Notes under the pieces: generated by a model
The model's database searches: none
What the model saw: only the letters and a program-made list of their open reading frames with translations
What the model was told of the DNA's origin: nothing
NCBI GenBank assembly: GCA_945868805.1
Contig: CAMBMO010000001.1
Coordinates: 62,001-126,000 of the forward strand
Length of the DNA stretch: 64,000 nucleotides
Origin: Singulisphaera sp. GP187
GTDB taxonomy: Bacteria > Planctomycetota > Phycisphaerae > Phycisphaerales > SM1A02
Reading direction: 5' to 3'
Made by a program: the position numbers and the translations under genes
Shown: positions 55,988 to 64,000 of the stretch, piece after piece
Position numbering within the stretch: the first letter of the stretch is position 1
Layout of the letters: every line of letters starts with the position of its first letter

Positions 55988-58900
55988 TCACACTTTGGGG
56001 AAGACGCGATCAAGCCACTCATCGAGCGGCCATGCGTATGGTCTGAACTTCTCTTGGGTACCTGATTCTTCGCTGTGCAGGATGACTCTTTGCGGTCCCA
56101 GTCTGCTCGCGATCGGAGAATCGATCAAGGTGCTCGAATCGGAAGCGCTGACTTGGAAGAGGAGTCGCCACTCAAATTCCCGGATCGCATTGCGATCGAA
56201 CGCACGTGCCAGATTCGTCGCGCCATCGCAAGTAATCATCACATGGATTCCGAGAGGCGGTCCCTCCCGCAGAAGCATCGCGAGCAGGCGGTCTGCAGTC
56301 GCAGGCGTGTCGGTCGTCGTTGAAAAACTGAAATCATCTTCATTGCGACGGAGCGAACGAAACCGATGGATTGCGTGCACGAGTACGAGGCACACAGGAG
56401 CCTGAGTGCGTTGGTCGGATTGCCGGCGCGAAAGCTCGGCGGTCGCGGACTCGAGGATCGTTTCTGCATCCCGAAGACCGCCCGATCCACCAGACAGGCT
56501 CAATCGCTTTTGAAGTCCAGCAAGCCGACCATGATTTTCGTCATCCGGCGGAGTTCCATCCAAAAGATAGAGCAAGCAAGCGCCGGGGAGAAACTGAGCG
56601 GCGAGGGAGACGAGCGCACCGGCCGAAATTCCCAACGCGGCATCCTCGCGTTGACCGACGAGCATGATGTTCGTTCCGGATTGCCTACGAAGTGCGACCG
56701 CTGTCGGATCCTTGATCGAAATTGCGTCACCGAACCAGAGGAGCGGTACCGTCGACTGTTCACGATGATCGCGATGATCCACATGATCCACATAATCCAC
56801 ATAATCCACATGATCCAGACGAGCTCGCGCACTCTGCAGGCGCTGATTCGAATCGAGGAGTGCCGGAGCGCTGCCTTCAAAGACGATCATCGGCGGGCGT
56901 TGAGAGGGCGGAGCGATCGCATTTCGAGCGCGAACTCGCGCGAGCATCCGATCTCTCTCGTCGTCGGGCAACCAGACGACTTGGAATGGATTGTTTCCTT
57001 CGACGAGTCCCCCCGCATCGTTGTAGATGGCCTCTCCAGGTCGAGAAAGGAGTCGTGCCGAAACATTGTCGTCCGAAAGAATGAGCTGAGAGTCCGCCTC
57101 GTTGCATTGCAATGCGATTCGAACCGCCATTTGCCCCATGGTTGCGCGGGCAATTGAGTAGGCGCCACCGAGAGTCTGCGAGCCAAGAATCACATGAATT
57201 CCGAATGCACGACCTTGTCGGACCAGTCGATCGAGCAGCAACGCGGACTCCTCTGAGACCTTGTCGTCTTCCGTGAAGAGTTCCTGAAATTCATCGACGA
57301 TCAGCAGAGTGCGCGGAATGCATTCGGTCGCTCCCAGGCGGCGGTATCCAGCGAGATCCTGAACAGATCGATCACGAAAGATCTCTCCACGTCGACGAAG
57401 TTCGACATCCAGTCCACGGAGAACCGAGAGACCGAATTCGCGGTCGCTCTCGACCGCCACGGCTCGCGCATGGGGGAGTCGATTCGTCGCGTAGGTGCGG
57501 AACTCGACGCCCTTCTTAAAATCGATCAGCCAGAGTTCGGCTTCATCTGGGCTGTACCGAAGTGCGAGATTCGTGATCAACGCGTGAAGGAGCGTTGACT
57601 TTCCTGAACCGGTCTTTCCCGCGATTAATGCGTGTTGACTTGTTCCCACACCGAGGGTGATGCTTTGAAGGCGAGTCGCTCCCGATCGCCCGAGCGGAAC
57701 CGAAATCGATTTGGATGTCGATTCCGACCACATCTCGCTGTCTAGCGGCGCAATGGCTGAAAACGGCACTTCAACGCGGCGAGAGTTCTTGGCCGTGAGG
57801 GCGATCCGGCGGAGCATCGCCATTGTCATCTCGTCGTCAGGCATCAGTCCCGCGGTGAATCCGAACCGGTCGAACAACTCCCACTCGACTGCAAATCTGT
57901 CGCCTTTCCAACTCAAGCACAACGAGCGACTCCGAATATCTGCGATATCGATTTCCGGCGGCATTGGTTGGCGGGTGTCCCGGAGGAGTACGGTGAAGAC
58001 CCCGCAACGAGCACCGCTGTTGACAATGCTCGCCAATTTTCGAGCCGCGATATCAGACAATCCAGTCGGGAAGTCCGCCATCACCAGAAATCGATAGGGC
58101 TCGGCGATCTCGCCTGCCTGAAGGTTGTATGCGTCGAGATCGGCGAACTCGTTTCGGAGAAACTTCTGGATGACCGTCTCCATGTGGTCGCAGAGGTCGG
58201 AAAGTCGATGTTCGATTTGTCGCGAATCGGTCCAGATCCGCTCGCCGATGAGAAACTCCGCTTCGTCGGCGAGGTGCATGAAGGCGGCAAACCCCTCACC
58301 CAGTCCAACCGGGTCGAGAATCGTGAATCGCGCCCGCCCGGGAGGAAGGGCGGTCAGGATGCGCAGAATCGTTTCGCGGAGTAAGGCGATCCCTTGCTCG
58401 CGACCTTCTTGCCCGGACTCGATGAGCAATGATGCTCGCGTTGGAAAGTTCAGTGTCAGTGGCAGGTGGATGAGCCTCGCCGAACCCGCAGGCCAGGCGA
58501 GATCGTGGTCGACTGGTAACGCCCCGGGTATCAAATTGAGCGAGACCGTGACCACGCCGATCTTCGCGGCGCCGATCGATGCGTCCTGTCCACGAAAATT
58601 CGACCAAGAAGGATCCGACCAAGGGGGGAAGAGTCGGCGATCCAAGTTCATCACGGTCTTGGTTTGCGCATAGATCTGGTCGCGTGCCAGCTTCCACTGC
58701 GTTCGAAGCACTTGATCGCGGGCTGCACCGACTGCCGCGATCTCCGCGACTCGACCCTCATGACGGACCTTTTCTTCGTCCATCGATCGGTCGTACTTTG
58801 CATGGGCTTCCTCGAGAGACCGTGCCGTGGTTTGTTCGATCTCGGCGATGGAACTCTCGAGTTGCGCGATTGAGTTTCGGCGAAGTCGCGTGGCGGTCTC

Positions 58901-59947
58901 CAGCATCTCCGCACGACGGCGGGTCACATCGATCTCGATGGCGCCAAGCTTTGGGTCCATGGCGTCTTGAGCTGACTGACGTTCGGCGCGATGCTGATTG
59001 CGAAATGTTTGCTCTTGATTCGCACGCCTCTTCGATGCAGAATCCACTGCGATCCGGCTCGCTTCTTGCGAGTGCGCGCGCGCAGATGCCAATGTCTCTG
59101 CGAAGATTCGCAGACGCGTTCCAGCCCATGTCCAGAGCGCGAATTGAAAAAGCACGGCAACGACCGCAACAGCGCCCATCGCTCGCGGATCCCGCGCGGT
59201 CGCAACTCCCGCGATCATGGAGATCGCCGAGAAAGCCACCACCGACAGAAGGAGTACAGCGCCGATATTCGCAGCCCAGTTTCGCAGGATGAGATCAAGA
59301 GGTCGCTTGCGGAGTTGCTCGAGCGCTTGGCGAACGAGCGCGCGCTGTTCAGCCAAATAGGCCTCGGTTTGGGTGATCGACCGAACCAGTTCCACCGCGA
59401 GCGAAAGAGTAGTGGTCGAGCGACCGACATGCGCTTTGCGAAGGAGCGCTTCTAACTGCACGGCAATTTCCTCGAAGTCGTTCTTGGACGATTCCATTGA
59501 TATGCGAACGAGATCAAACTCCTCGCGCGGGCGAGGCTCAAGCGCTTCGTAGACTGCATCAGCGGTCCATGCGGACTCTTCGGCGTGCCGTTCTATCCGT
59601 TCGATCTTCTCGTCACCGAATGATTGCAATGCGTGGAGCACCACCCGTTCTCGCTCTTGCAGATTCGCGATCTGCCTCTTCGAACGATTCTGCACCGATT
59701 CCATTCCGGTCACATGCGTTTGCGAGATCGACTCACAGAGGGCTTTTCTCTCCTCGCCGATCCTCTTGAGTTCAGCACGGTGGCGCAACTCCTCGGGTCC
59801 CTGTGAGTCCGAATAGAACTTGGCGAGGGACTGCTCTGATTCGAGGCGTCTCGATGGTTCGGTGAGAAGCAACTGCAGTATTCGTTGGCAGAATCCCGGC
59901 AGATCCTGTCCTCGCTGATTCACTTCATCGGTTGTCGACGGCGACAT
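55988..59947 (-). CDS. FtsK/SpoIIIE-type (EccC-like) ATPase with N-terminal coiled coil, two TM helices and tandem ATPase-like domains
   Basis: ALIAGKTGSGKSTLLHALITNLALRYSPDEAELWLIDFKKGVEF Walker A; TLLIVDEFQELF Walker B; GSQTLGG sensor; TM segment IGAVLLLSVVAFSAISMIAGV...AVVAVLFQFALWTWAG. Start 59947 (MSPSTTDEV) or 59989. Confidence 0.85.
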   Translation of the reverse strand: MSPSTTDEVNQRGQDLPGFCQRILQLLLTEPSRRLESEQSLAKFYSDSQGPEELRHRAELKRIGEERKALCESISQTHVTGMESVQNRSKRQIANLQERERVVLHALQSFGDEKIERIERHAEESAWTADAVYEALEPRPREEFDLVRISMESSKNDFEEIAVQLEALLRKAHVGRSTTTLSLAVELVRSITQTEAYLAEQRALVRQALEQLRKRPLDLILRNWAANIGAVLLLSVVAFSAISMIAGVATARDPRAMGAVAVVAVLFQFALWTWAGTRLRIFAETLASARAHSQEASRIAVDSASKRRANQEQTFRNQHRAERQSAQDAMDPKLGAIEIDVTRRRAEMLETATRLRRNSIAQLESSIAEIEQTTARSLEEAHAKYDRSMDEEKVRHEGRVAEIAAVGAARDQVLRTQWKLARDQIYAQTKTVMNLDRRLFPPWSDPSWSNFRGQDASIGAAKIGVVTVSLNLIPGALPVDHDLAWPAGSARLIHLPLTLNFPTRASLLIESGQEGREQGIALLRETILRILTALPPGRARFTILDPVGLGEGFAAFMHLADEAEFLIGERIWTDSRQIEHRLSDLCDHMETVIQKFLRNEFADLDAYNLQAGEIAEPYRFLVMADFPTGLSDIAARKLASIVNSGARCGVFTVLLRDTRQPMPPEIDIADIRSRSLCLSWKGDRFAVEWELFDRFGFTAGLMPDDEMTMAMLRRIALTAKNSRRVEVPFSAIAPLDSEMWSESTSKSISVPLGRSGATRLQSITLGVGTSQHALIAGKTGSGKSTLLHALITNLALRYSPDEAELWLIDFKKGVEFRTYATNRLPHARAVAVESDREFGLSVLRGLDVELRRRGEIFRDRSVQDLAGYRRLGATECIPRTLLIVDEFQELFTEDDKVSEESALLLDRLVRQGRAFGIHVILGSQTLGGAYSIARATMGQMAVRIALQCNEADSQLILSDDNVSARLLSRPGEAIYNDAGGLVEGNNPFQVVWLPDDERDRMLARVRARNAIAPPSQRPPMIVFEGSAPALLDSNQRLQSARARLDHVDYVDYVDHVDHRDHREQSTVPLLWFGDAISIKDPTAVALRRQSGTNIMLVGQREDAALGISAGALVSLAAQFLPGACLLYLLDGTPPDDENHGRLAGLQKRLSLSGGSGGLRDAETILESATAELSRRQSDQRTQAPVCLVLVHAIHRFRSLRRNEDDFSFSTTTDTPATADRLLAMLLREGPPLGIHVMITCDGATNLARAFDRNAIREFEWRLLFQVSASDSSTLIDSPIASRLGPQRVILHSEESGTQEKFRPYAWPLDEWLDRVFPKV
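56765..56818. repeat. In-frame 9-bp tandem repeat, six units, in the FtsK/EccC-like gene
   Basis: Units ATGATCGCG ATGATCCAC ATGATCCAC ATAATCCAC ATAATCCAC ATGATCCAG; encode (L)DHVDYVDYVDHVDHRDH on the minus strand. Confidence 0.95.
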
Positions 59948-60007
59948 GTTCGAATCATAAGTCAAACGGGGTCCGATGATCGCAGTCACCCTCTGCGAAT
60001 CGCGGGT

Positions 60008-60226
60008 CTATCCCGCGTCGCAATCTCTGCGTGCTCTCGCGATGGACTCCGCAAGCTGATCGAGCGCCAGAACGGCCATCCGAACCGCATTGTCGGCTGG
60101 TTCGACTGCCTCTCGTTCGATCGCATCGCTTGCGGCATCTCTCCACTCATGGCGGAGCGAAGCCCACTGTTCGTGCAAGACTCGGAGCGTGTCCTTGAGC
60201 TTCGCCTTGCTCGTCGCGTCACTCAT
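60008..60226 (-). CDS. Small helical protein with a WXG100-like W-R-D turn
   Basis: MSDATSKAKLKDTLRVLHEQWASLRHEWRDAASDAIEREAVEPADNAVRMAVLALDQLAESIARARRDCDAG; start 60226 overlaps the stop of the upstream gene. Confidence 0.65.
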   Translation of the reverse strand: MSDATSKAKLKDTLRVLHEQWASLRHEWRDAASDAIEREAVEPADNAVRMAVLALDQLAESIARARRDCDAG

Positions 60227-60845
60227 TGGGTCGTTCCTCTGGAACCGGATCAGTTCCGGCCCGACGCATGGAGTCCCCAGAATCTGTCCCGAGCGATCCG
60301 TCAGGGCGTCGCTCGCCGATCTCCAATCCTGGGTCGACCTTTCCAGGCGAGGTCGAGAGGTACCCATCGATCGACTGTGCCATGCGATTGAGCGAGGCGA
60401 CCGCTTCCGGAACGATTTGGTCGACATAGGTCGTCAGCGGACCAAGACCGGCTCGAAAGAGTGCGACAACCCTCTGATACTCGATCGCCCACCTTCGAAG
60501 ATTTCTGAGGCAGTCGTCCGCGTGTTGAACCGCCCGTTCGGATCGCAACACGGCCTTTCGTTCATCAACGGTCGAAGGTGGTCGACCGTCGGCAGTGGGT
60601 TGAATCTGCTTTCGAAAGAGGGCTGCGCGGTCGGCGTTGAGTTTTTCGGTGAGAATCCGACGCTGCCTTGTCCAATGGGCGGGGCCTTCGCCGTTCAACC
60701 ACATCCCGAATCGCTCAGCATCCGACTGGGCTTCTTCGATCGCCGTTGCAAAACTGCGCCCGGCTTTCGTCAGGGTTGCCTTCGCTGCCATCAACGTTCT
60801 CGTGTCTCGAAGATTTGCGCCCGAATCCATCGAGTATCCGTTCAC
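60219..60845 (-). CDS. Helical protein of unknown function in the WXG100/FtsK operon
   Basis: 208 aa, helix-rich, W/R-rich; ATGA overlap with the upstream WXG100-like gene (60842-60845) and overlap with the downstream 72-aa gene. Confidence 0.7.
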   Translation of the reverse strand: MNGYSMDSGANLRDTRTLMAAKATLTKAGRSFATAIEEAQSDAERFGMWLNGEGPAHWTRQRRILTEKLNADRAALFRKQIQPTADGRPPSTVDERKAVLRSERAVQHADDCLRNLRRWAIEYQRVVALFRAGLGPLTTYVDQIVPEAVASLNRMAQSIDGYLSTSPGKVDPGLEIGERRPDGSLGTDSGDSMRRAGTDPVPEERPNE

Positions 60846-61114
60846 CGTTGCTGCAGATACTCGTCGATTCGGTCGGCCTTACGGAGCAAGAACGGAATGT
60901 GCTCTTCGCTTGATTTCATCAATCGCTGGAGGACCTTGAGTGTTTGATCAAACTCTTCCGCGAATTTTTGCTGTTCCTGATCACGCCATGTCTGAGCAAG
61001 CGTGTTCATTCGACCTCCGATCGTCGAGATACCGGACTGAAGGTCCTGATTGAACTTGCGAAGATCGCCTGCAAACCGTCGGAGTTCATTTGGATCGACA
61101 ACTGCCCTGGCCAT
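60842..61114 (-). CDS. WXG100-family-like protein (ESX/type VII substrate type)
   Basis: 90 aa: MARAVVDPNELRRFAGDLRKFNQDLQSGISTIGGRMNTLAQTWRDQEQQKFAEEFDQTLKVLQRLMKSSEEHIPFLLRKADRIDEYLQQR; helix-(TWRD)-helix with length and pattern of WXG100 proteins. Confidence 0.82.
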   Translation of the reverse strand: MARAVVDPNELRRFAGDLRKFNQDLQSGISTIGGRMNTLAQTWRDQEQQKFAEEFDQTLKVLQRLMKSSEEHIPFLLRKADRIDEYLQQR

Positions 61115-61150
61115 GCCCGAAGTGTAGCGGTGCGGTGCTAATCTGAATCA

Positions 61151-62590
61151 ATGGAGACTCGAAACCTCATTGGCGGTCACTGGTGTTTGGCGCAAGACAA
61201 TCGGACATTTCCGGTCCACGACGCAGCGACTGGGGAGGTGCTCGCTCAGGTTCCCGACTGCGATGTAGCGGATGCACGCGATGCCATTGATGCAGCGAGC
61301 GCGGCACTTGATGGGTGGCGTTCGCGCCACGCGCCAGAACGCGAGGCGATCCTGCGCTCAATCGCCGCTCGACTCCGCGAGCGCAAGCGAGAATTTGCCC
61401 AGATCATCACCGCAGAGAATGGGAAACCGCTCGATGAGTCCGCGGGGGAGGTGGAGTACAGCGCCGACTACTTCGATTCGGCAGCAGACGAAGCGATTCG
61501 ACTCGGCACGGAAGTGATCCGATCGCGCAGAGCAGACCGTTCACTTCGCGCGATCCCTGAACCAATCGGGGTCGTCGCCGCGATCACGCCCTGGAACTTC
61601 CCGCTCGCGATGATCGCCCGCAAGACTGCCCCTGCGCTCGCAGTCGGGTGCACGCAAGTCGTGAAGCCAGCGGAATCGACGCCACTCACTGCTCTGGCAT
61701 TCGCTCGTCTGCTGATTGAGATCGACTTGCCTCCAGGTGTCGTCAATATCATCACTGGGGCTCCTGATGCAATCGGATCGACCTGGCTCAGCGATGGTCG
61801 CGTCCGCAAATTGTCGTTCACTGGATCAACGGCGGTCGGTCGACATCTCATGAGATCTGCGGCAGATCAAGTCGTGCGGCTCTCGCTCGAACTGGGTGGG
61901 CACGCGCCGTTTGTGGTTTTCGCGGATGCGGATGTCTCTGCCGCGATCGCAGGGGCGCTCACAGGTAAGTTTCGGGTTTCCGGACAGACATGCGTTTGCC
62001 CAAATCGATTCATCGTCGAGGCGCCGGTCTACGACGAGTTTGTCGCTGGACTCGCGTCGCTCGCGAGCGAGCTTCGCGTTGGTTGCGGCAGAGATGAGGG
62101 CGTTCGGATCGGACCATTGATCGACGATCGAGCCATCGAGCGGGTCCGCAGTCAAATCACAGACGCCGTGGCGAAGGGGGCTTCCATCGTGACCGGCGGA
62201 AAATCGGTGGCGGTCGCAGGATGCCTTGACCGGTTCTTTGCGCCGACCATTCTTGCGAATGCGACGAGAGAAATGCTCTGTTTTCAGGAGGAAACCTTTG
62301 GACCAGTCGCTCCCGTCGCGCGCTTTACGGGGGAGGCAGAGGCGATCGAATTCGCCAACGCCACGCCATTCGGACTCGCGGGATATGTCTACTCCCGTGA
62401 CGAAGAAAGGATCGAGCGAATGGTTCGATCGATGAACTGCGGAATCGTTGGCACGAACACAGGAATCATCAGCGATGCATATGCACCCTTTGGCGGTCGA
62501 GGTTGGTCTGGATTCGGTCGCGAAGGCGGTCGATGGGGGCTCGAGGAGTACACCTCATGGAAATACGTTTGCTCGGCGGTCACAACCTGA
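61151..62590 (+). CDS. gabD: NAD(P)-dependent succinate-semialdehyde dehydrogenase-type aldehyde dehydrogenase
   Basis: TPWNFPLAMIARKTAPALAVGCTQVVKPAESTPLTA; FTGSTAVGRHLM; LELGGHAPFVVFADAD; SGQTCVCPNRFIVE; CFQEETFGPVAPVARF. Confidence 0.88.
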   Translation: METRNLIGGHWCLAQDNRTFPVHDAATGEVLAQVPDCDVADARDAIDAASAALDGWRSRHAPEREAILRSIAARLRERKREFAQIITAENGKPLDESAGEVEYSADYFDSAADEAIRLGTEVIRSRRADRSLRAIPEPIGVVAAITPWNFPLAMIARKTAPALAVGCTQVVKPAESTPLTALAFARLLIEIDLPPGVVNIITGAPDAIGSTWLSDGRVRKLSFTGSTAVGRHLMRSAADQVVRLSLELGGHAPFVVFADADVSAAIAGALTGKFRVSGQTCVCPNRFIVEAPVYDEFVAGLASLASELRVGCGRDEGVRIGPLIDDRAIERVRSQITDAVAKGASIVTGGKSVAVAGCLDRFFAPTILANATREMLCFQEETFGPVAPVARFTGEAEAIEFANATPFGLAGYVYSRDEERIERMVRSMNCGIVGTNTGIISDAYAPFGGRGWSGFGREGGRWGLEEYTSWKYVCSAVTT

Positions 62591-62647
62591 CCAACCCCAA
62601 CAACATAGATCGACGATACGAAGGTTCGTCGCCGTGGCTGAAGTCGA

Positions 62648-64000
62648 TCACTCCGCCGTCGGTGGCACTTCGATGTCGCCATCTCCGTCGCCTTCCATGA
62701 AACTCGTGAGGCGTTGTCGTCGAACCGGATGCTGCAATTTGCGCAGTGCCTTGCTTTCGACCTGACGAACTCGTTCGCGCGTGACCTTGAAAATTCGACC
62801 GACTTCTTCGAGCGTGTATGTGTAACCGTCACCGATGCCGTAGCGAAGCTTCAAGATCTCGCGCTCTCGGTAGGTGAGGGTTTTCAGAACATCGTTGATC
62901 CGGGTCCGAAGCATTTCGCTCGCGGCGGAGATGCTTGGAGCTTCCTGTCGTTCGTCTTCGATGAAATCGCCGAAGTGCGAATCTTCGCTTTCGCCAACGG
63001 GTCGATCAAGGGAGATCGGATGGCGGGAAATCTTCAAGACCCGCTTCACTTCTTCGACTGGCATCTTTGCCTTTGCGGCGATCTCGTCGTGATTCGGCTC
63101 GTGGCCGAGTTCCTGAAGAAGGTGCTTCTGGATGTTGCGCAGTTTCGACATCGTTTCGATCATGTGAACGGGGACACGGATCGTGCGCGCATGATCCGCA
63201 ATCGCTCGCGTGATCGCCTGCCTGATCCACCAGGTCGCGTACGTCGAGAACTTGTATCCACGCTTGTACTCGTACTTGTCGACCGCGCGCATAAGTCCCG
63301 TATTGCCCTCCTGAATGATGTCCAGGAATGGCAACCCTCGGTTTCGATACTTCTTCGCGATCGACACAACGAGTCGCAAATTACCACCCGAAAGCGCACG
63401 CTTGGCAAGTTCGTGTTCGACGAAGATCTGTCCGATCGATCGAACTCGTTTCCCGAGATCAATCGGATTCTCGAGAACCAAGTTCTGCAGTCCCGACAAC
63501 TCCTCGCGCTGAACCTGCGTGTCTTCGGCTTCATACCGTTCTGGATTCTTCTCGGCGCGCTCGATCAGGCGACCCAGCTCTTCGCATTTTCGATTCACGC
63601 TGTTGAGCTTTCTCATCAGTGGCTGAATTCGACCGGTTCGAAGACAACACTCCTCGATCAGCGTCGAGATACGACGGCGATTTGCCCACATCTTCTGGCG
63701 AATGGACTCGATGCGATCCTCGGTCAGATCGCCCGAATCCAATTGGCTCCACAGCTTGGCGTTCTGCTCGAGCTTGATGCGAATCGTTCCCAAGTTGTAT
63801 GGAATTCGTGAGGCAATGCGCTCCTTCGCGTTCGATTCCGCTGTTGAGATTCGCATCGTTCGATCGAATGGCAGAGTGCCCTCGTGCACCTGTTGGAGAA
63901 TCTCAACCGCTTGCGAAGCGCAATACTCGCTCTCAAGAACCATCCGCCGAAAAATGTAACGACTCATCTCGATCTTCTTCGCAAGACGAATCTCTTCTTC
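62648..64000 (-). CDS. rpoD: RNA polymerase sigma-70 factor (RpoD/SigA-type), 5' end beyond the window
   Basis: Open frame continues upstream of ATG 63967 as [11 protein letters not shown] (region 1.2), so the true start lies beyond base 64000; [98 protein letters not shown]. Confidence 0.92.
   Translation of the reverse strand, partial: EEEIRLAKKIEMSRYIFRRMVLESEYCASQAVEILQQVHEGTLPFDRTMRISTAESNAKERIASRIPYNLGTIRIKLEQNAKLWSQLDSGDLTEDRIESIRQKMWANRRRISTLIEECCLRTGRIQPLMRKLNSVNRKCEELGRLIERAEKNPERYEAEDTQVQREELSGLQNLVLENPIDLGKRVRSIGQIFVEHELAKRALSGGNLRLVVSIAKKYRNRGLPFLDIIQEGNTGLMRAVDKYEYKRGYKFSTYATWWIRQAITRAIADHARTIRVPVHMIETMSKLRNIQKHLLQELGHEPNHDEIAAKAKMPVEEVKRVLKISRHPISLDRPVGESEDSHFGDFIEDERQEAPSISAASEMLRTRINDVLKTLTYREREILKLRYGIGDGYTYTLEEVGRIFKVTRERVRQVESKALRKLQHPVRRQRLTSFMEGDGDGDIEVPPTAE

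Noticed and set aside
62714-63811. 365-aa plus-strand ORF
   Set aside because: Antisense to the conserved sigma-70 regions 2-4.

Overview
The 64 kb window looks like chromosomal DNA from a Planctomycetota bacterium, probably Phycisphaerae-like. This is inferred from dockerin-type secreted proteins, a CCxxVCxxDxxCCxxxWDxxC motif family and a Minf_1886-family gene. It is densely coding with few intergenic gaps. I see no CRISPR array, rRNA, IS element or prophage. Main contents: three large secreted Cys-rich/dockerin proteins; a PilT / membrane GspE-like / CvpA-like operon; guaB; a caa3 oxidase plus cytochrome bc-type cluster; an imuA-imuB-dnaE2 mutasome cassette; mlaE; ompA-like; ffh; polX; nuoJKLMN; pgsA-pgpA; lysA; smc; a FlgI-like lipoprotein; a WXG100/FtsK (type VII-like) operon; an aldehyde dehydrogenase; a primary-type sigma-70 factor cut by the right edge; and three tRNAs (Leu-CAA, Arg-ACG, Val-TAC). 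The best candidates for a little-described system are (i) the four-gene WXG100-like/EccC-like operon at 55988-61114, (ii) the PilT plus membrane-anchored pseudo-ATPase plus CvpA operon at 4355-8917, and (iii) a FlgI-derived lipoprotein with a non-FlgI C-terminus. Several genes carry in-frame 9-12 bp tandem repeats. All family calls come from reading motifs by eye; no database search was run.
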